Notes: generated from the letters alone by a model not told the origin. A DNA stretch of 64,000 bases from Kribbella antiqua (GCF_004345665.1 NZ_SLWR01000007.1:248001-312000), one strand, 5' to 3'. Positions 43,301-51,308 are shown, counted from the first letter of the stretch. Program-made: numbers and translations.

Positions 43301-45378
43301 CGCTGTCCGACAGGCTTTCGGCGATCCGGAGCGACCCGCGGCTTGGTGATTGGCGGATCACCTTGCGGGCCGGAGTTCCAGCCGGGCTGGCCCGGATCGC
43401 TTCTGCGCTCGAGCAGGCCGAGGCGTCCACGTCCGGTCTGCTGGTGCCGCAGTACGACGAGTTGACCGTGGCCGGTGTGCGGGAGTTGGCGCTCAGGCTT
43501 GCCTCGGCCGAGTCCGTCGTACGGGCTGTCGGTCCCGCGCTGCGGGAGCTGGCCGAGGCGCCGGAGTCCGTGCTGAGCGTCGTACAACGGCTTGATGCGA
43601 CGCCGGAGCAGCTCGAGTACGCGATCTGCGCGGCGGAGTGGGACCGATCCCGATCGGCCGCCGCGCTGCAAGTGACGTCGGCGCGAGTGGACTCGATCGT
43701 CGGCGAGCTGAGTCTGGTGTACGACGAGCTCACGACGGTCAACGCGGATGTCGTCGTGGCCGGCGTACGGCGGCGCTTCCTGACCGAGCTGGCTCATTCC
43801 GAGCTGAGTGCGAGCGGGATGTCGCCGGAGGACCGCGCACGGAAGAAGACCTTCGCGACTGGCCGACGGGAGCTGGAGCACGAGTTCGGCAAGGTGATGC
43901 GCTACCGCTCGATCCGGGACCTCGCCTCGGGAGCCGCCGGCGCGGTGGTGTCACTGCTTCGCCCGGTCTGGCTGATGAGCCCGTCCTCAGTCTCCGACAC
44001 GTTGCCGCTGACAACCTCCTTCGACGTCGTCATCTACGACGAAGCAAGCCAGATCCCAGTAGAAGAAGCCATCCCAGCCCTCCACCGAGCCCCCCAGGTA
44101 ATCGTCGTCGGCGACCAAATGCAACTCCCCCCAACCCAGTACTTCCAAGTCCGAACCGACCCGCTGGCGGTCACGGGAGCTCAGGAGACAGAGGATGAGG
44201 CTGCCGAGGACGTGGGGATTGCGTTGACCGAGGACAGCTTTCTCTCGATCAGTGCGTTGCGGCTCGCGTCGACGATGCTGACTTGGCACTACCGGAGCCG
44301 GTCGGAGGCGCTGATCTCGTTCAGCAACGCAGCGTTCTACCAGGGCCGGCTGGCGACCGTGCCGGACAGGCTGCCTGCGCATGTCGCCCCACCGTGGACG
44401 CTGCGGTCGGATTCATTTGCCCTGGCTGAGGTTTGTGACAGCTTGCTGGCCGGCAGCATCACGGCGGTCCGACTCGTCGACGGCACCTATGTACGCCGTA
44501 CCAATCCGGCCGAGGCTCGGTGGATCGCCGGGCTGGTGCGCGAGCTGCTCGCCCGGCAGACCGGCAAGAGCCTGGGCATCGTCGCGTTCTCCGAGGCTCA
44601 GCAAGGTGAGATCGAACGCGCGCTGGACGAGTTGGCCGACGCGGATCCGGCGTTCGGCGCGCAGTACGAGGCCGAGCAGGTCCGGACACACGGCGAGCAG
44701 GACGTCGGCCTGTTCGTGAAGAACCTCGAGAACGTGCAGGGCGACGAGCGCGACATCGTCCTGATGAGCGTCTGCTACGCCGCCGGACCGGACGGCCGGA
44801 TGCTGATGAACTTCGGCCCGATCAACACCGCCGGCGGCGAGAAGCGCCTGAACGTCATCTTCAGCCGTGCCCGCCAGCACATGGTCGTTGTCAGCAGCAT
44901 CGAACCCGACGCCATCACCAACACCTACAACGACGGCGCCAACACCCTCCGCCGCTTCCTCACCTACGCCGCCGCCGTCTCCCGAGGAGACACTCCAGCC
45001 GCCAAAGCCGCCCTCGCCCCCTACAACCTCTCCAGGCCCACCGCTTCGCTCCGAGACACCACCTCCGTGGTCGAACAGGTGCGAGTGGCTTTGGAAGCCC
45101 ACGGTGTCGAGGTGGAAACAACTGTGGGCGAGTCGGTCTTTCGGTGTGATCTGGCGCTGAAGCTGCCTGGCGACACCGGGCATCGCCTCGCGGTTCTGGT
45201 CGACACGCCAGACCGCCTCGCCGCCGATTCCTTGCTCGAGCGCCTGACCACGCACCCCCGAGCCTTGACCGCGACAGGCTGGCGAGTCCACCACATCCTC
45301 ACCACCGACTGGACCCGCACCCCCGACACCGTGATCACCCACCTCCTGGACACCCTCAATCGCCCGATCGACAGCTGA
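40348..45378 (+). CDS. Giant pseudokinase-DUF4011-SF1 helicase-nuclease-like protein
   Basis: The 1676-residue protein has four parts. Residues about 20-215 read like the C-lobe of a Ser/Thr kinase without its N-lobe: AVHERGLVAPLRGLDRIVVD (catalytic Asp missing), ARLGFG in the DFG place, DIFSLGQLLIGL (D141) and a final PSRHRRAQDL. A DUF4011-type region follows from about 235 (LRDRLFDLSRRNRLVNFRP). The SF1 helicase has Walker A GPPGTGKSQT near 621, DEAS near 1229, VVGDQMQLPPTQY, HYRSRSEALI, NVQGDERDIVLMS and FSRARQHMVVV near 1505. The last 115 residues (from VVEQVRVALEAHG) resemble the MTES_1575/Vsr-type nuclease domain. Similar helicases occur in phage-defence loci. GTG 40348 overlaps the peptidase stop. 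Confidence 0.85.
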   Translation: MSAKDLVALAVSQGGLGNDALLAAVLPLFHATAAVHERGLVAPLRGLDRIVVDEQARLGFGPEDAGRPVLNQRELDLREGPVAAAFEVVAHRQSDLDLGDSGGRPKTTVVEPVAAAITAPVHVAGWQCWEHVVGHHDPLTDIFSLGQLLIGLGCGLDLSRTEDVARLIEARGNLYALDPGLHPVIVSVAAQMAEPSRHRRAQDLRSLIEQLENYRDQPLDFDVEAITRGAADRRTAVLRALRDRLFDLSRRNRLVNFRPTAQTLNLTESSVPLMLDVRTIRPEQLFTWREDLAASLLGKAQPLGKWIRYDEAPYAANALDKLIATARRDRAEYGQDQLRLIPAFLRWHDLKNDPATRLASPLVLAKVELTRKRGVRDSYTLRITDPVAEVNPTLRHHLHQLYGINLPEKVDLADPRAIADLHESLSQQIKATEPGLRLHLRERPRIDLVRQRAMLKLRSYRRRQHGNTVHEFGGRQYAYSYRRSDYEPLGVQIFRSQLAAPELPLSIALGSEPRRPAVIETDTYTLDTEGGPYSWDIDLCAVSLANFNYRTLGLVRDYDELLATGQSCPSFDQLFSDRPRPLSSSPPELPVAERHLVVPADGSQVAAIARAQRGESFVIQGPPGTGKSQTITNMIADLVARGQRVLFVCQKRAALDVVHARLASRRLDGLCTLIHDSQADKKAFVHGLRETYESWLTASDDLDALAVRRDSLVARVDQLLATVSAFEDHLALGEPGLRDIVNRLAELRDHRLDLDPGLLPSPAAWWPSRSVVRRVAQDLAAADPASGGVLARSPLAYVVPSLWGDAGAPRRARSLENQWAAVAAALAESGVPSSDWLVKEARALGEVGRVLGPLADRELISVVDPGSAAAQRLAAAVVERERLVAAERSAWSSASGWSEPLAPADAKAALKVAESKEGGLLSFLSGDWRRVKSLVKDRFDSTARAVRPSVVDTLTDLVAAHDATAAVREHTEQTGREWGTDDPRALSDRLSAIRSDPRLGDWRITLRAGVPAGLARIASALEQAEASTSGLLVPQYDELTVAGVRELALRLASAESVVRAVGPALRELAEAPESVLSVVQRLDATPEQLEYAICAAEWDRSRSAAALQVTSARVDSIVGELSLVYDELTTVNADVVVAGVRRRFLTELAHSELSASGMSPEDRARKKTFATGRRELEHEFGKVMRYRSIRDLASGAAGAVVSLLRPVWLMSPSSVSDTLPLTTSFDVVIYDEASQIPVEEAIPALHRAPQVIVVGDQMQLPPTQYFQVRTDPLAVTGAQETEDEAAEDVGIALTEDSFLSISALRLASTMLTWHYRSRSEALISFSNAAFYQGRLATVPDRLPAHVAPPWTLRSDSFALAEVCDSLLAGSITAVRLVDGTYVRRTNPAEARWIAGLVRELLARQTGKSLGIVAFSEAQQGEIERALDELADADPAFGAQYEAEQVRTHGEQDVGLFVKNLENVQGDERDIVLMSVCYAAGPDGRMLMNFGPINTAGGEKRLNVIFSRARQHMVVVSSIEPDAITNTYNDGANTLRRFLTYAAAVSRGDTPAAKAALAPYNLSRPTASLRDTTSVVEQVRVALEAHGVEVETTVGESVFRCDLALKLPGDTGHRLAVLVDTPDRLAADSLLERLTTHPRALTATGWRVHHILTTDWTRTPDTVITHLLDTLNRPIDS

Positions 45379-45435
45379 CACCGCGCACCCAGCTGAACAG
45401 TGGGCTCGCGTGCCGGGCGGCGGGTGGCCTGCGGG

Positions 45436-47043
45436 TCAGATGATCTCGAGGTTGGCCATCATTCCCATGTCTTCGTGTTCGGCGTTGTGGCAGTGGAAGA
45501 GGTAGCGGCCGCGGTAACCGTTGAAGCGCGTGATGATCTCTACGGATTCGCCCGGGCGGAGGGAGACGGTGTCCTTCAGGCCCGCGTCGTGTGGGCGCGG
45601 TTGGCTTCCGCCGCGGGAGAGCACCTGGAACCCGACCAGGTGGAGGTGCACGGGGTGGTGTACGTCGGCGATCAGGCGCCAGACCTCGACGTCGCCGAGG
45701 CGGGTCGTGACGTCCGTGCGGGCGGGGTCGAACGGCTGGCCGCCGATCAGCCAGCCGTGGTCGCCGTGCATGCGCCCGGCGCGGAAGGAGAAGTCACGCG
45801 CGCGGACCACGTCCGACCGGCGCCAGGTCGGCAGATCGTGGGAGAGGACGGGTGGGATGCGGCTGGGGTCGGCGGCCTTACGGGCGACGCGGAAGGCCAT
45901 CACGTCGCGGGTGCGTCCCGAACCCAGCCGGTTGACGAGCCTGACGCGATCGCCGACCGGTACGCCGGAGAAGTCGACGATCAGGTCGTATCGTTCGGCC
46001 GGGGCGATCGGCAGCGACCGGTGCAAGACCGGCGCGGCAAGCAACCCCTGGTCGGCGCCGACCTGGACGAGGTCGAGCCGGCGCCCATCGTCAGTGACGG
46101 CTTCGAGCTCGTAATGCCGGGCGTTGGAGGCGTTCAGGACGCGCAGCCGGTAGCGGGCCGCGTCGACTTCGTGGACGGGCCAAGGAGCGCCGTTGACGAG
46201 GATCACGTCGCCGAGGACCCCGGCAAGGTAGGGCTCGTGGACGCCCGGCCGCGTGCGCAGGGCGGGGTCGAGGGAGGGGTAGAGAAGGCCACCGTCGCCG
46301 TCGAAGGCGCGATCCATGATCACGAGCGGCAGCTCCCGGGGCCCGGCGGGCAGGCCGAGCTCCTCTTCCATCTCGTCGCGGATGACATGGAGCCCGGCGA
46401 GGCCGCGCCAGATCGCGGGGGCGGTGAAGTCCATGCGGTGGTCGTGGTACCACAGCAGCGTCGGACGTTGGCTCATCGGGAACGTGTAGTCCCGGGTCAA
46501 CCTCGTCACCACGGCCCGCGGATCGCGCATGCCTGGCATTCCGCCCATCTCTGGCATGCCGTGCATGTGGTGCGTCCCGTGGGCCTCGTCCTGCCAGCCT
46601 TCGGGCAGGACGAGGTCGGTCGGGTACCCGTCGGAGGCCGCGGTGGTGTGTCCGCCGTGGAGGTGGACGACGGTCGGCACGGGCAGCTCGTTGCGGTGCG
46701 TCACGGTGACCGGCCGGCCGCGGCGGGCCTCGATCGTCGGTCCAGGAAAGACGCCCTCGTAGGTCCACATCGGCGTCCTGACGCCAGGCAGGATCTCCAC
46801 GACCGCCTCGCGCTGCGTCATCTCGTACCGGTCGACGCCGCCGGCCGTGCCGACGGGCTTCAGGATCGGCGGAAGCGGCAGCGGCGTCCGGAACGCGGGT
46901 GGCAGCGGTACGGCGCTCCGCAACTGCGCGCCGGTGGCGGCCGGATGGCGGGACAGCGCGGCCGCGGTCGACAGCCCGATGGCCGCGGTCAGGCCGAGCG
47001 CCCCGCCGAGGCCCAGCACCTGGCGCCTGGTCAGTTCACTCAT
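45436..47043 (-). CDS. Multicopper oxidase with Tat signal
   Basis: The 535-residue protein begins with a Tat-type signal (LTRRQVLGLGGALGLTAAIG). The copper ligands are complete: HLHGGHTTA and WYHDHRMD in the first domain, and HPVHLHLVGFQVL and HCHNAEHEDMGMM at the C-terminus, which supply the type 1, 2 and 3 copper sites. It belongs to the CueO/bilirubin-oxidase/spore-coat type group. A Met-rich loop (HHMHGMPEMGGMPGMRD) near residue 165 resembles the CueO methionine insert, so cuprous oxidase activity is likely. ATG 47043 overlaps the upstream gene by 8 nt. Confidence 0.92.
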   Translation of the reverse strand: MSELTRRQVLGLGGALGLTAAIGLSTAAALSRHPAATGAQLRSAVPLPPAFRTPLPLPPILKPVGTAGGVDRYEMTQREAVVEILPGVRTPMWTYEGVFPGPTIEARRGRPVTVTHRNELPVPTVVHLHGGHTTAASDGYPTDLVLPEGWQDEAHGTHHMHGMPEMGGMPGMRDPRAVVTRLTRDYTFPMSQRPTLLWYHDHRMDFTAPAIWRGLAGLHVIRDEMEEELGLPAGPRELPLVIMDRAFDGDGGLLYPSLDPALRTRPGVHEPYLAGVLGDVILVNGAPWPVHEVDAARYRLRVLNASNARHYELEAVTDDGRRLDLVQVGADQGLLAAPVLHRSLPIAPAERYDLIVDFSGVPVGDRVRLVNRLGSGRTRDVMAFRVARKAADPSRIPPVLSHDLPTWRRSDVVRARDFSFRAGRMHGDHGWLIGGQPFDPARTDVTTRLGDVEVWRLIADVHHPVHLHLVGFQVLSRGGSQPRPHDAGLKDTVSLRPGESVEIITRFNGYRGRYLFHCHNAEHEDMGMMANLEII

Positions 47044-47491
47044 CGTCGTCCTCCGCACGTGAGACCGGCCCGAGCGGCCGCCGCCACACGGCGACGAACT
47101 GCACGACGAGCCCCGCGATGGTCAGCACCCCCAGTGGCAGGTGCAGCCAGAGAGCCCCGTCCATCCCGGCGAAGTACTGCACCGTCTCGGCCGTCACCAA
47201 TGCCAGCGTGGCGAGGAAGGGCCCGGCCTGACGCAGCCGAGCCCAGACCACGATCGCCGCGATCAGCTGCAGGTAGCCGATGGAGGTGGTGGCGTCGGCG
47301 CCCGCCGCGTGCAAGCGAAGGCCGTCGTACTCGCCGCTGAGGTAGATACCGGCGAACACCGGCTGGCCGAATATCGCGGCCGTGTGGGCACTGACGACCG
47401 CCCGCAGTACCCACCCGGCAGGGCTCGTTCGATGCGCGGGACCGGGCCGGGCCGGAGCGGCCTGGCGGACCCCGTCGAATCCGGTGACCAT
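47036..47491 (-). CDS. Small polytopic membrane protein beside the multicopper oxidase
   Basis: The 151-residue protein has about four hydrophobic segments (AVVSAHTAAIFGQPVFAGIYL, TSIGYLQLIAAIVVWARL, FLATLALVTAETVQYFAGM and HLPLGVLTIAGLVVQFVAVW) with a conserved-looking His in SAHTAA and one in LWLHLPLG. It could bind heme or copper in the membrane and pass electrons to or from the oxidase, but that is a guess from layout. The overlap with the oxidase start indicates an operon. Confidence 0.7.
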   Translation of the reverse strand: MVTGFDGVRQAAPARPGPAHRTSPAGWVLRAVVSAHTAAIFGQPVFAGIYLSGEYDGLRLHAAGADATTSIGYLQLIAAIVVWARLRQAGPFLATLALVTAETVQYFAGMDGALWLHLPLGVLTIAGLVVQFVAVWRRPLGPVSRAEDDDE

Positions 47492-47547
47492 GAGTCACCC
47501 TCCTCACTCGTCGTAGAACCGGTGTGCCGCCGCCGGTCCGGGGTGGG

Positions 47548-48111
47548 TCACTTCTGGAGGACGGCTTCGATCTCGAGGCCGATCGACACCGTGTCGCCGA
47601 CCGCGACGCCGCCGGCGTCCAGCGGGACGGTGATGTCGATGCCGAAGTCGCGCCGGTTGATCTGGGCGGTCGCCGAGAACCCGGCCCGTTGTCCGCCCCA
47701 CTGATCCGGGCCGAACCCGTTCACCTCGACGGCCAGCGGCACCTGTCGGGTGACGCCGTGCAACGTGAGTTCGCCGTCGATGATCCAGCCGTCGTCGGTC
47801 CGGCGAACCCCGGTCGAGCGGTAGTCCATCGTCGGGTACTTCCCGACCTCGAGGTAGTCGGCGGTGCGCAGGTGGTCGTCACGGGTCGCATTGCCGGTGT
47901 CGACGGACGCCAGGTCGATCGTCGCGACGACCGACGAGTCCAGGAGGTCCTCGCCCGTGACGATCGTGACGTCGTACGCGGTGAACCGGCCGCGCGCCTT
48001 GCTGATCATCAGGTGGCGGACGGAGAAGGCGATCTCGGAGTGGGCCGGATCGGCCTTCCAGGTTCCGACCAGGTAGCTGGGGATCGCGACGGTCGCTGGG
48101 GTGATACTCAT
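47548..48111 (-). CDS. YceI family protein
   Basis: The 187-residue protein shows the YceI lipocalin-like pattern: GTWKADPAHSEIAFSVRHLM, KARGRFTAYDVTIVTGEDLL, DYRSTGVRR, then GELTLHGVTRQVPLAVEV and RRDFGIDITVPLDAGG. The family binds polyisoprenoid-type or other hydrophobic ligands; its role here is unknown. ATG 48111 (MSITPATVAI) is preferred because GGAG lies 6 nt upstream; three other ATGs precede it in frame. It has no signal peptide, as is usual for cytoplasmic actinobacterial members. Confidence 0.87.
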   Translation of the reverse strand: MSITPATVAIPSYLVGTWKADPAHSEIAFSVRHLMISKARGRFTAYDVTIVTGEDLLDSSVVATIDLASVDTGNATRDDHLRTADYLEVGKYPTMDYRSTGVRRTDDGWIIDGELTLHGVTRQVPLAVEVNGFGPDQWGGQRAGFSATAQINRRDFGIDITVPLDAGGVAVGDTVSIGLEIEAVLQK

Positions 48112-48219
48112 ATTCATCTCCATGGGTGTGGCGCGCACGGACTCGGCGCGGGGTCTTCGTCAGTGGTGCGGGAGAGGCGGTCGCCGGCGGGCCGCGTTCG
48201 GCCCGTTCCCGGTGGCTTG

Positions 48220-48666
48220 TCACGGCTCGAGGCCGGTCATTCCCTTGCCGCTCTGGATGTCGAGGGGCACCGAGACCTGGTCATGGGCGATCAGCCAGGT
48301 CCCGTCGATCTTCCGCAGGCCGTAGGTGATCCTGACCCACATGCCGTTCGTGGCCGTCCCGTTCTTCAGTTGGCCGCTGAGGCGGGCAAAGGCGTACCCG
48401 AACGCCACGTCGTCGCCCACGGCGAGGGTCAAGTCCCGGACCTCGTAGGTCACGGTCTCGAAGAACTCGAACACGTTGGCCCAGTTCCGGGCCTTCGCCG
48501 CGACCCCGACGTGCTGGATCGGCGGCTCGACGTCGAAGGACACGACCTCCGGCGTGTAGAGGCGCTTCAAGCCCTCGAGGTCCTTGTCCTTGAGTCCTTG
48601 AACGATCTGGCCGATCTGCCGGCGGATCTGGGCTTCGTCCGTCTCACGTTGCGTCGAGATCGTCAC
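48220..48666 (-). CDS. SnoaL-like (NTF2 fold) protein
   Basis: The 148-residue protein has an NTF2-like cone fold: helical N-terminus (IRRQIGQIVQGLKDKDLEGL), YTPEVVSFDVEPPIQHVG, then VTYEVRDLTLAVGDDVAFGY and the C-terminal MWVRITYGLRKIDGTW then LIAHDQVSVPL. Proteins of this type (DUF4440/SnoaL_3) are common accessory proteins of unknown activity. The GTG start at 48666 follows AGGAACCTCC. It is divergent from the broken LysR gene and is the first gene of the cluster leading to the multicopper oxidase. Confidence 0.82.
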   Translation of the reverse strand: MTISTQRETDEAQIRRQIGQIVQGLKDKDLEGLKRLYTPEVVSFDVEPPIQHVGVAAKARNWANVFEFFETVTYEVRDLTLAVGDDVAFGYAFARLSGQLKNGTATNGMWVRITYGLRKIDGTWLIAHDQVSVPLDIQSGKGMTGLEP

Positions 48667-48708
48667 TGGAGGTTCCTTTCGTGGTGGGTTTGCGGTTTCT
48701 CGCACCAC

Positions 48709-48763
48709 GAAGTTATGACGCTCGGGCTATCTTGTCTAAGATCTATATTGCTATGAAGTTATG
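48709..48763. promoter_or_regulatory. A/T-rich divergent control region with repeats
   Basis: GAAGTTATG occurs as a direct repeat at 48709-48717 and 48755-48763, and ATCTTGTCTAAGAT (48729-48742) is a short inverted repeat. These lie between the SnoaL gene and the LysR gene and are the lowest-GC stretch nearby, consistent with LysR binding sites and divergent promoters. Confidence 0.4.
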
Positions 48764-48777
48764 CTTTGGGAGGCATG

Positions 48778-49670
48778 ATGGAGCTGAACTCGCTCCGGCA
48801 GTTCCTGGTGGTCGCCCGGCTGGAGCACCTCAGCCGGGCCGCCGACGAGCTTCATGTCGCCCAGCCGTCGCTGAGCCGCACGATCGCCAGGCTGGAGGAC
48901 GAACTGGGCGTGCCGCTGTTCGACCGCAGCGGCCGACTCCGGCTGAACGACATGGGCAGGCTCTTCCGCGATCACGTCGAACGCGCCCTCGGCGAGCTCG
49001 AGGCGGGACGGCGTGCCGTCACCGAGGCCACTGGCGAGGGCCTGGGCGTGGTACGGCTGGCCTCAAGACCTTCCTCACCCTCACCGGGCCGTTGGCGGCC
49101 TTCAAGCGCTCCCATCCAGCCGTCGAGATCGAACTCCACTGGTCACCGCCCGAAGACATGTCCCGCCGGCTGCGCGCCCAGGAGATCGATCTGTGCGTCG
49201 CCTCGCAACCGATCCATGGCGAGAGCCTGGAGGCGACGCAACTGTTCGAGGAGGAGGTGGGAGTGGCGTTTCCCCTCGATCACCCGCTGGCGGGCCGTGC
49301 GTCCGTGACCGTCGGCGAACTCGCCGACCAGTCGTTCGTCACCGCACGCAACGGTCACTGGCTGCGCCGGCTGCTCGATCGGCTTTTCGCGGCGCACGGC
49401 CTGACCCCGAAAATCGTGTGTGAGAGCGACGAACACAGCGCGATCGCCGACCTCATCAGCGCGGGCCTGGGCGTCGGTCTCGTCCCTGCCTTCGCCCGTC
49501 GCAGCGCCACCCGCGCCCCCCTCGCCTGGATCCCCGTCGACGACCCCGGCTGCCGTCGTAGTGTGACCCTCTACTGGGGCGCCGACAGCCACCTGTCCAC
49601 CGCGGCCCGGCTGATGCGCACCACGCTCGCCGGCTGGAACTGGACCACTGGCGAACCGCACTCCCGCTAG
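48778..49670 (+). pseudogene. LysR family regulator interrupted by a frameshift
   Basis: The N-terminal HTH (MELNSLRQFLVVARLEHLSR to LEDELGVPLFDRSG) reads in one frame to GEGLGVVRLA near 49062. The rest of a normal LysR effector domain (LKTFLTLTGPLAAFKRSHPA, to LTPKIVCESDEHSA then IADLISAGLGVGLVPAFARR) continues in the -1 frame to the stop at 49670. The junction is around 49055-49070 and is explained by loss of 1 or 4 bases compared with the expected VVRLAFLKTF-type sequence. The protein is probably not made in full unless this is an assembly error or a programmed shift. ATG 48778 has a GGGAGG ribosome site. Confidence 0.8.
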
Positions 49671-49693
49671 ACACAGCGGTGGGAGGGACCACT

Positions 49694-49765
49694 ATGACCC
49701 GCAGCCGTGCTGCGGACGCGCTGGTGACCACGCAGCACCTGATGCACGAGCCCGCGTGGCAGTAG
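49694..49765 (+). CDS. Possible 23-residue small ORF
   Basis: ATG 49694 is preceded at 5 nt by GGGAGGGA, an excellent ribosome site, and opens 23 codons (MTRSRAADALVTTQHLMHEP then AWQ) ending in a TAG at 49763-49765. That TAG is also the start of the -10 box for the next gene. It could be a leader peptide or the remains of a longer gene. Support is only the ribosome site. Confidence 0.3.
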   Translation: MTRSRAADALVTTQHLMHEPAWQ

Positions 49766-49768
49766 GGT
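49763..49768 (+). promoter_or_regulatory. Leaderless -10 box TAGGGT
   Basis: TAGGGT ends 7 nt before the GTG at 49776. Confidence 0.4.
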
Positions 49769-49775
49769 GCGAGCC

Positions 49776-50204
49776 GTGGCCGAGCTTCGCGACGTACGAC
49801 CTGCACCCAGGGTGCCTGTCTGGGTTGCCATCATCGTTCTCCTCGCTGCGCTGGCGGCGACGGCCGTCGTGGATGGTGAGGCAGCGGGGACCGTTGCGAC
49901 CATCGTCGCTGTCCTCGCGGGCTGGCTGGCTGCGGCGGGCACGGCCCGTCGCTGGACGATCGGGCCCTGGGGTGCACTCGCCGCGGCCGCGGCGGCGTGC
50001 GGGATCCTGCTGTTGCAGGACCCCGGCTACCGCGTACTCGGCGGTCTGTTCGTCGCCGTCGGTCTCCTCGGCCTTCCGCTCATCCTGGCGATCGCCCGGG
50101 TCAAGCGGTACGCCGACCGGATGCCTGAGACACCGCGGAGCACAGAGGCTTCCGACCTGTTCGGCAGCGGCCGAGTGGACTCCGGCCCAGACCTGTCTGA
50201 TTGA
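49776..50204 (+). CDS. Small membrane protein of unknown function
   Basis: The 142-residue protein has about four hydrophobic segments arranged as two hairpins (VPVWVAIIVLLAALAATAVV, VATIVAVLAGWLAAAGTA, GPWGALAAAAAACGILLL, VLGGLFVAVGLLGLPLILAI) and a hydrophilic C-terminal tail of about 30 residues. I do not recognise the family. GTG 49776 was chosen because of the leaderless promoter box; an in-frame GTG lies three codons upstream. Confidence 0.6.
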   Translation: MAELRDVRPAPRVPVWVAIIVLLAALAATAVVDGEAAGTVATIVAVLAGWLAAAGTARRWTIGPWGALAAAAAACGILLLQDPGYRVLGGLFVAVGLLGLPLILAIARVKRYADRMPETPRSTEASDLFGSGRVDSGPDLSD

Positions 50205-50227
50205 GCCACATTCGTATGAACGACCAA

Positions 50228-50310
50228 CGTCAGACCGGCTCGCGGCCGCCTCGTTGCGCGTGCCGCTGACCACGCACCTCCGAGCTTTGACCGCGACCAG
50301 GCGGCAATGA
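50228..50310 (+). pseudogene. Fragment homologous to the 3' end of the giant helicase gene
   Basis: Bases 50228-50310 align without gaps with 45206 onward in the helicase gene. The first 50 positions are mostly identical, and a following 35-nt block has two mismatches. In frame it reads SDRLAAASLRVPLTTHLRAL, against PDRLAADSLLERLTTHPRAL in the helicase C-terminal nuclease-like domain, then ends at TGA 50308-50310. Upstream the similarity stops abruptly. It is the remnant of a second copy of that domain. Confidence 0.75.
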
Positions 50311-50347
50311 CAGACAAGGTCACCCGCCGGTCTTGGAGCCGCGGGCG

Positions 50348-51234
50348 TTAGTCGTTGAGGGCTGGGGAGTCACGTCGCGGGGCGCTGGGCTTTGAGGGCT
50401 GGGGATCTGTTCGGGTGGACGGGCGTGGGGTGAGTGGAGATGAGACCGGGGTGAGGCCGGCGTCCAGGGCGTGGCGGAGGTCCTGGTTGGCGGACCAGTA
50501 GGTGGCGAGCTTGACGGCCTCTTCGTAGGCGTCCTGCTCGGCTTTGGTGCCGGCCATGCCGGAGAGGATCAGGTCGGCTGGGTCTGAGGCGTCGTAGTGG
50601 TGGATCAGGGCAAAGGGCGAGCGCATGGCTGTCGCGATCCGCTCGCCGCGACCCGGAACTTCTCGGCCGCGTTGACCACCGCGATCCGGTGGATGACCTT
50701 CGCACCCGAGAGTTTGGCGCGGCTGCCGAGGGCCTGGCTGAAGTTCTTGGCGGCAGGCAGGTATTCCTGGTATTCGGGCTCGGTCCGCACTGCCTTGATT
50801 CCGGGCGCGATCGCCTCCAGGCCGAGTTCGTCGATGTAGTCGTCGAGGGCGTTCTGGGTGTGGAGCTCGGTGACCGCCTCCTCGAGAACCTGATTCGCCG
50901 GACGGTAGTAGGCGTCGAGTGCCGAGGCGTACGACGTACCCGCCGCGGCGAGCAGGTGGATGTTCTCGTGGAACACCGCCCTGAGCGCCTGGCGGTACGC
51001 CTTCAGCGTCTCGAGATCGCGCTGCTGCCCGGCCCGGTCGAACATGTCCTGCAGTACGGCGATGACGCTCACGGGGTGATAGCGGAGTGACTGATCCGGC
51101 CCGACGACGCCGCGTCGGGGGTCGTCGACCGGGAGCTCGGTCACCGAGCCGTTCCACGAGCTGTGGTGCGCACCCGTCACCTTCACCGCTGCCACAGCCT
51201 GCTGCGCCATGAGCTCCTGCACGCTGGCGACCAC
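50348..51234 (-). pseudogene. Frameshifted HExxH protein, paralogue of the gene at 51430
   Basis: From GTG 51234 the first frame encodes about 197 residues similar to the neighbouring gene: SSWNGSVTE, HENIH (89-93), EEAVTELHTQ and GIKAVRTEPEYQEYLPAAKNF. At FRVAASG near 50645 the coding switches to another frame that continues ERIATAMRSPFALIHHYDAS then DPADLILSGMAG to a stop at 50348. The first frame ends soon after the switch. Together they would give about 290 residues. The HExxH and downstream Glu suggest a zinc peptidase fold, now probably inactive. Confidence 0.7.
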
Positions 51235-51308
51235 GCCCCCAGTGTCCCGGGCTAACGGGTTTGGGACCAGCTCGGCGACATGCCTAGCGCCGCAGTGGGC
51301 TACCGCGG

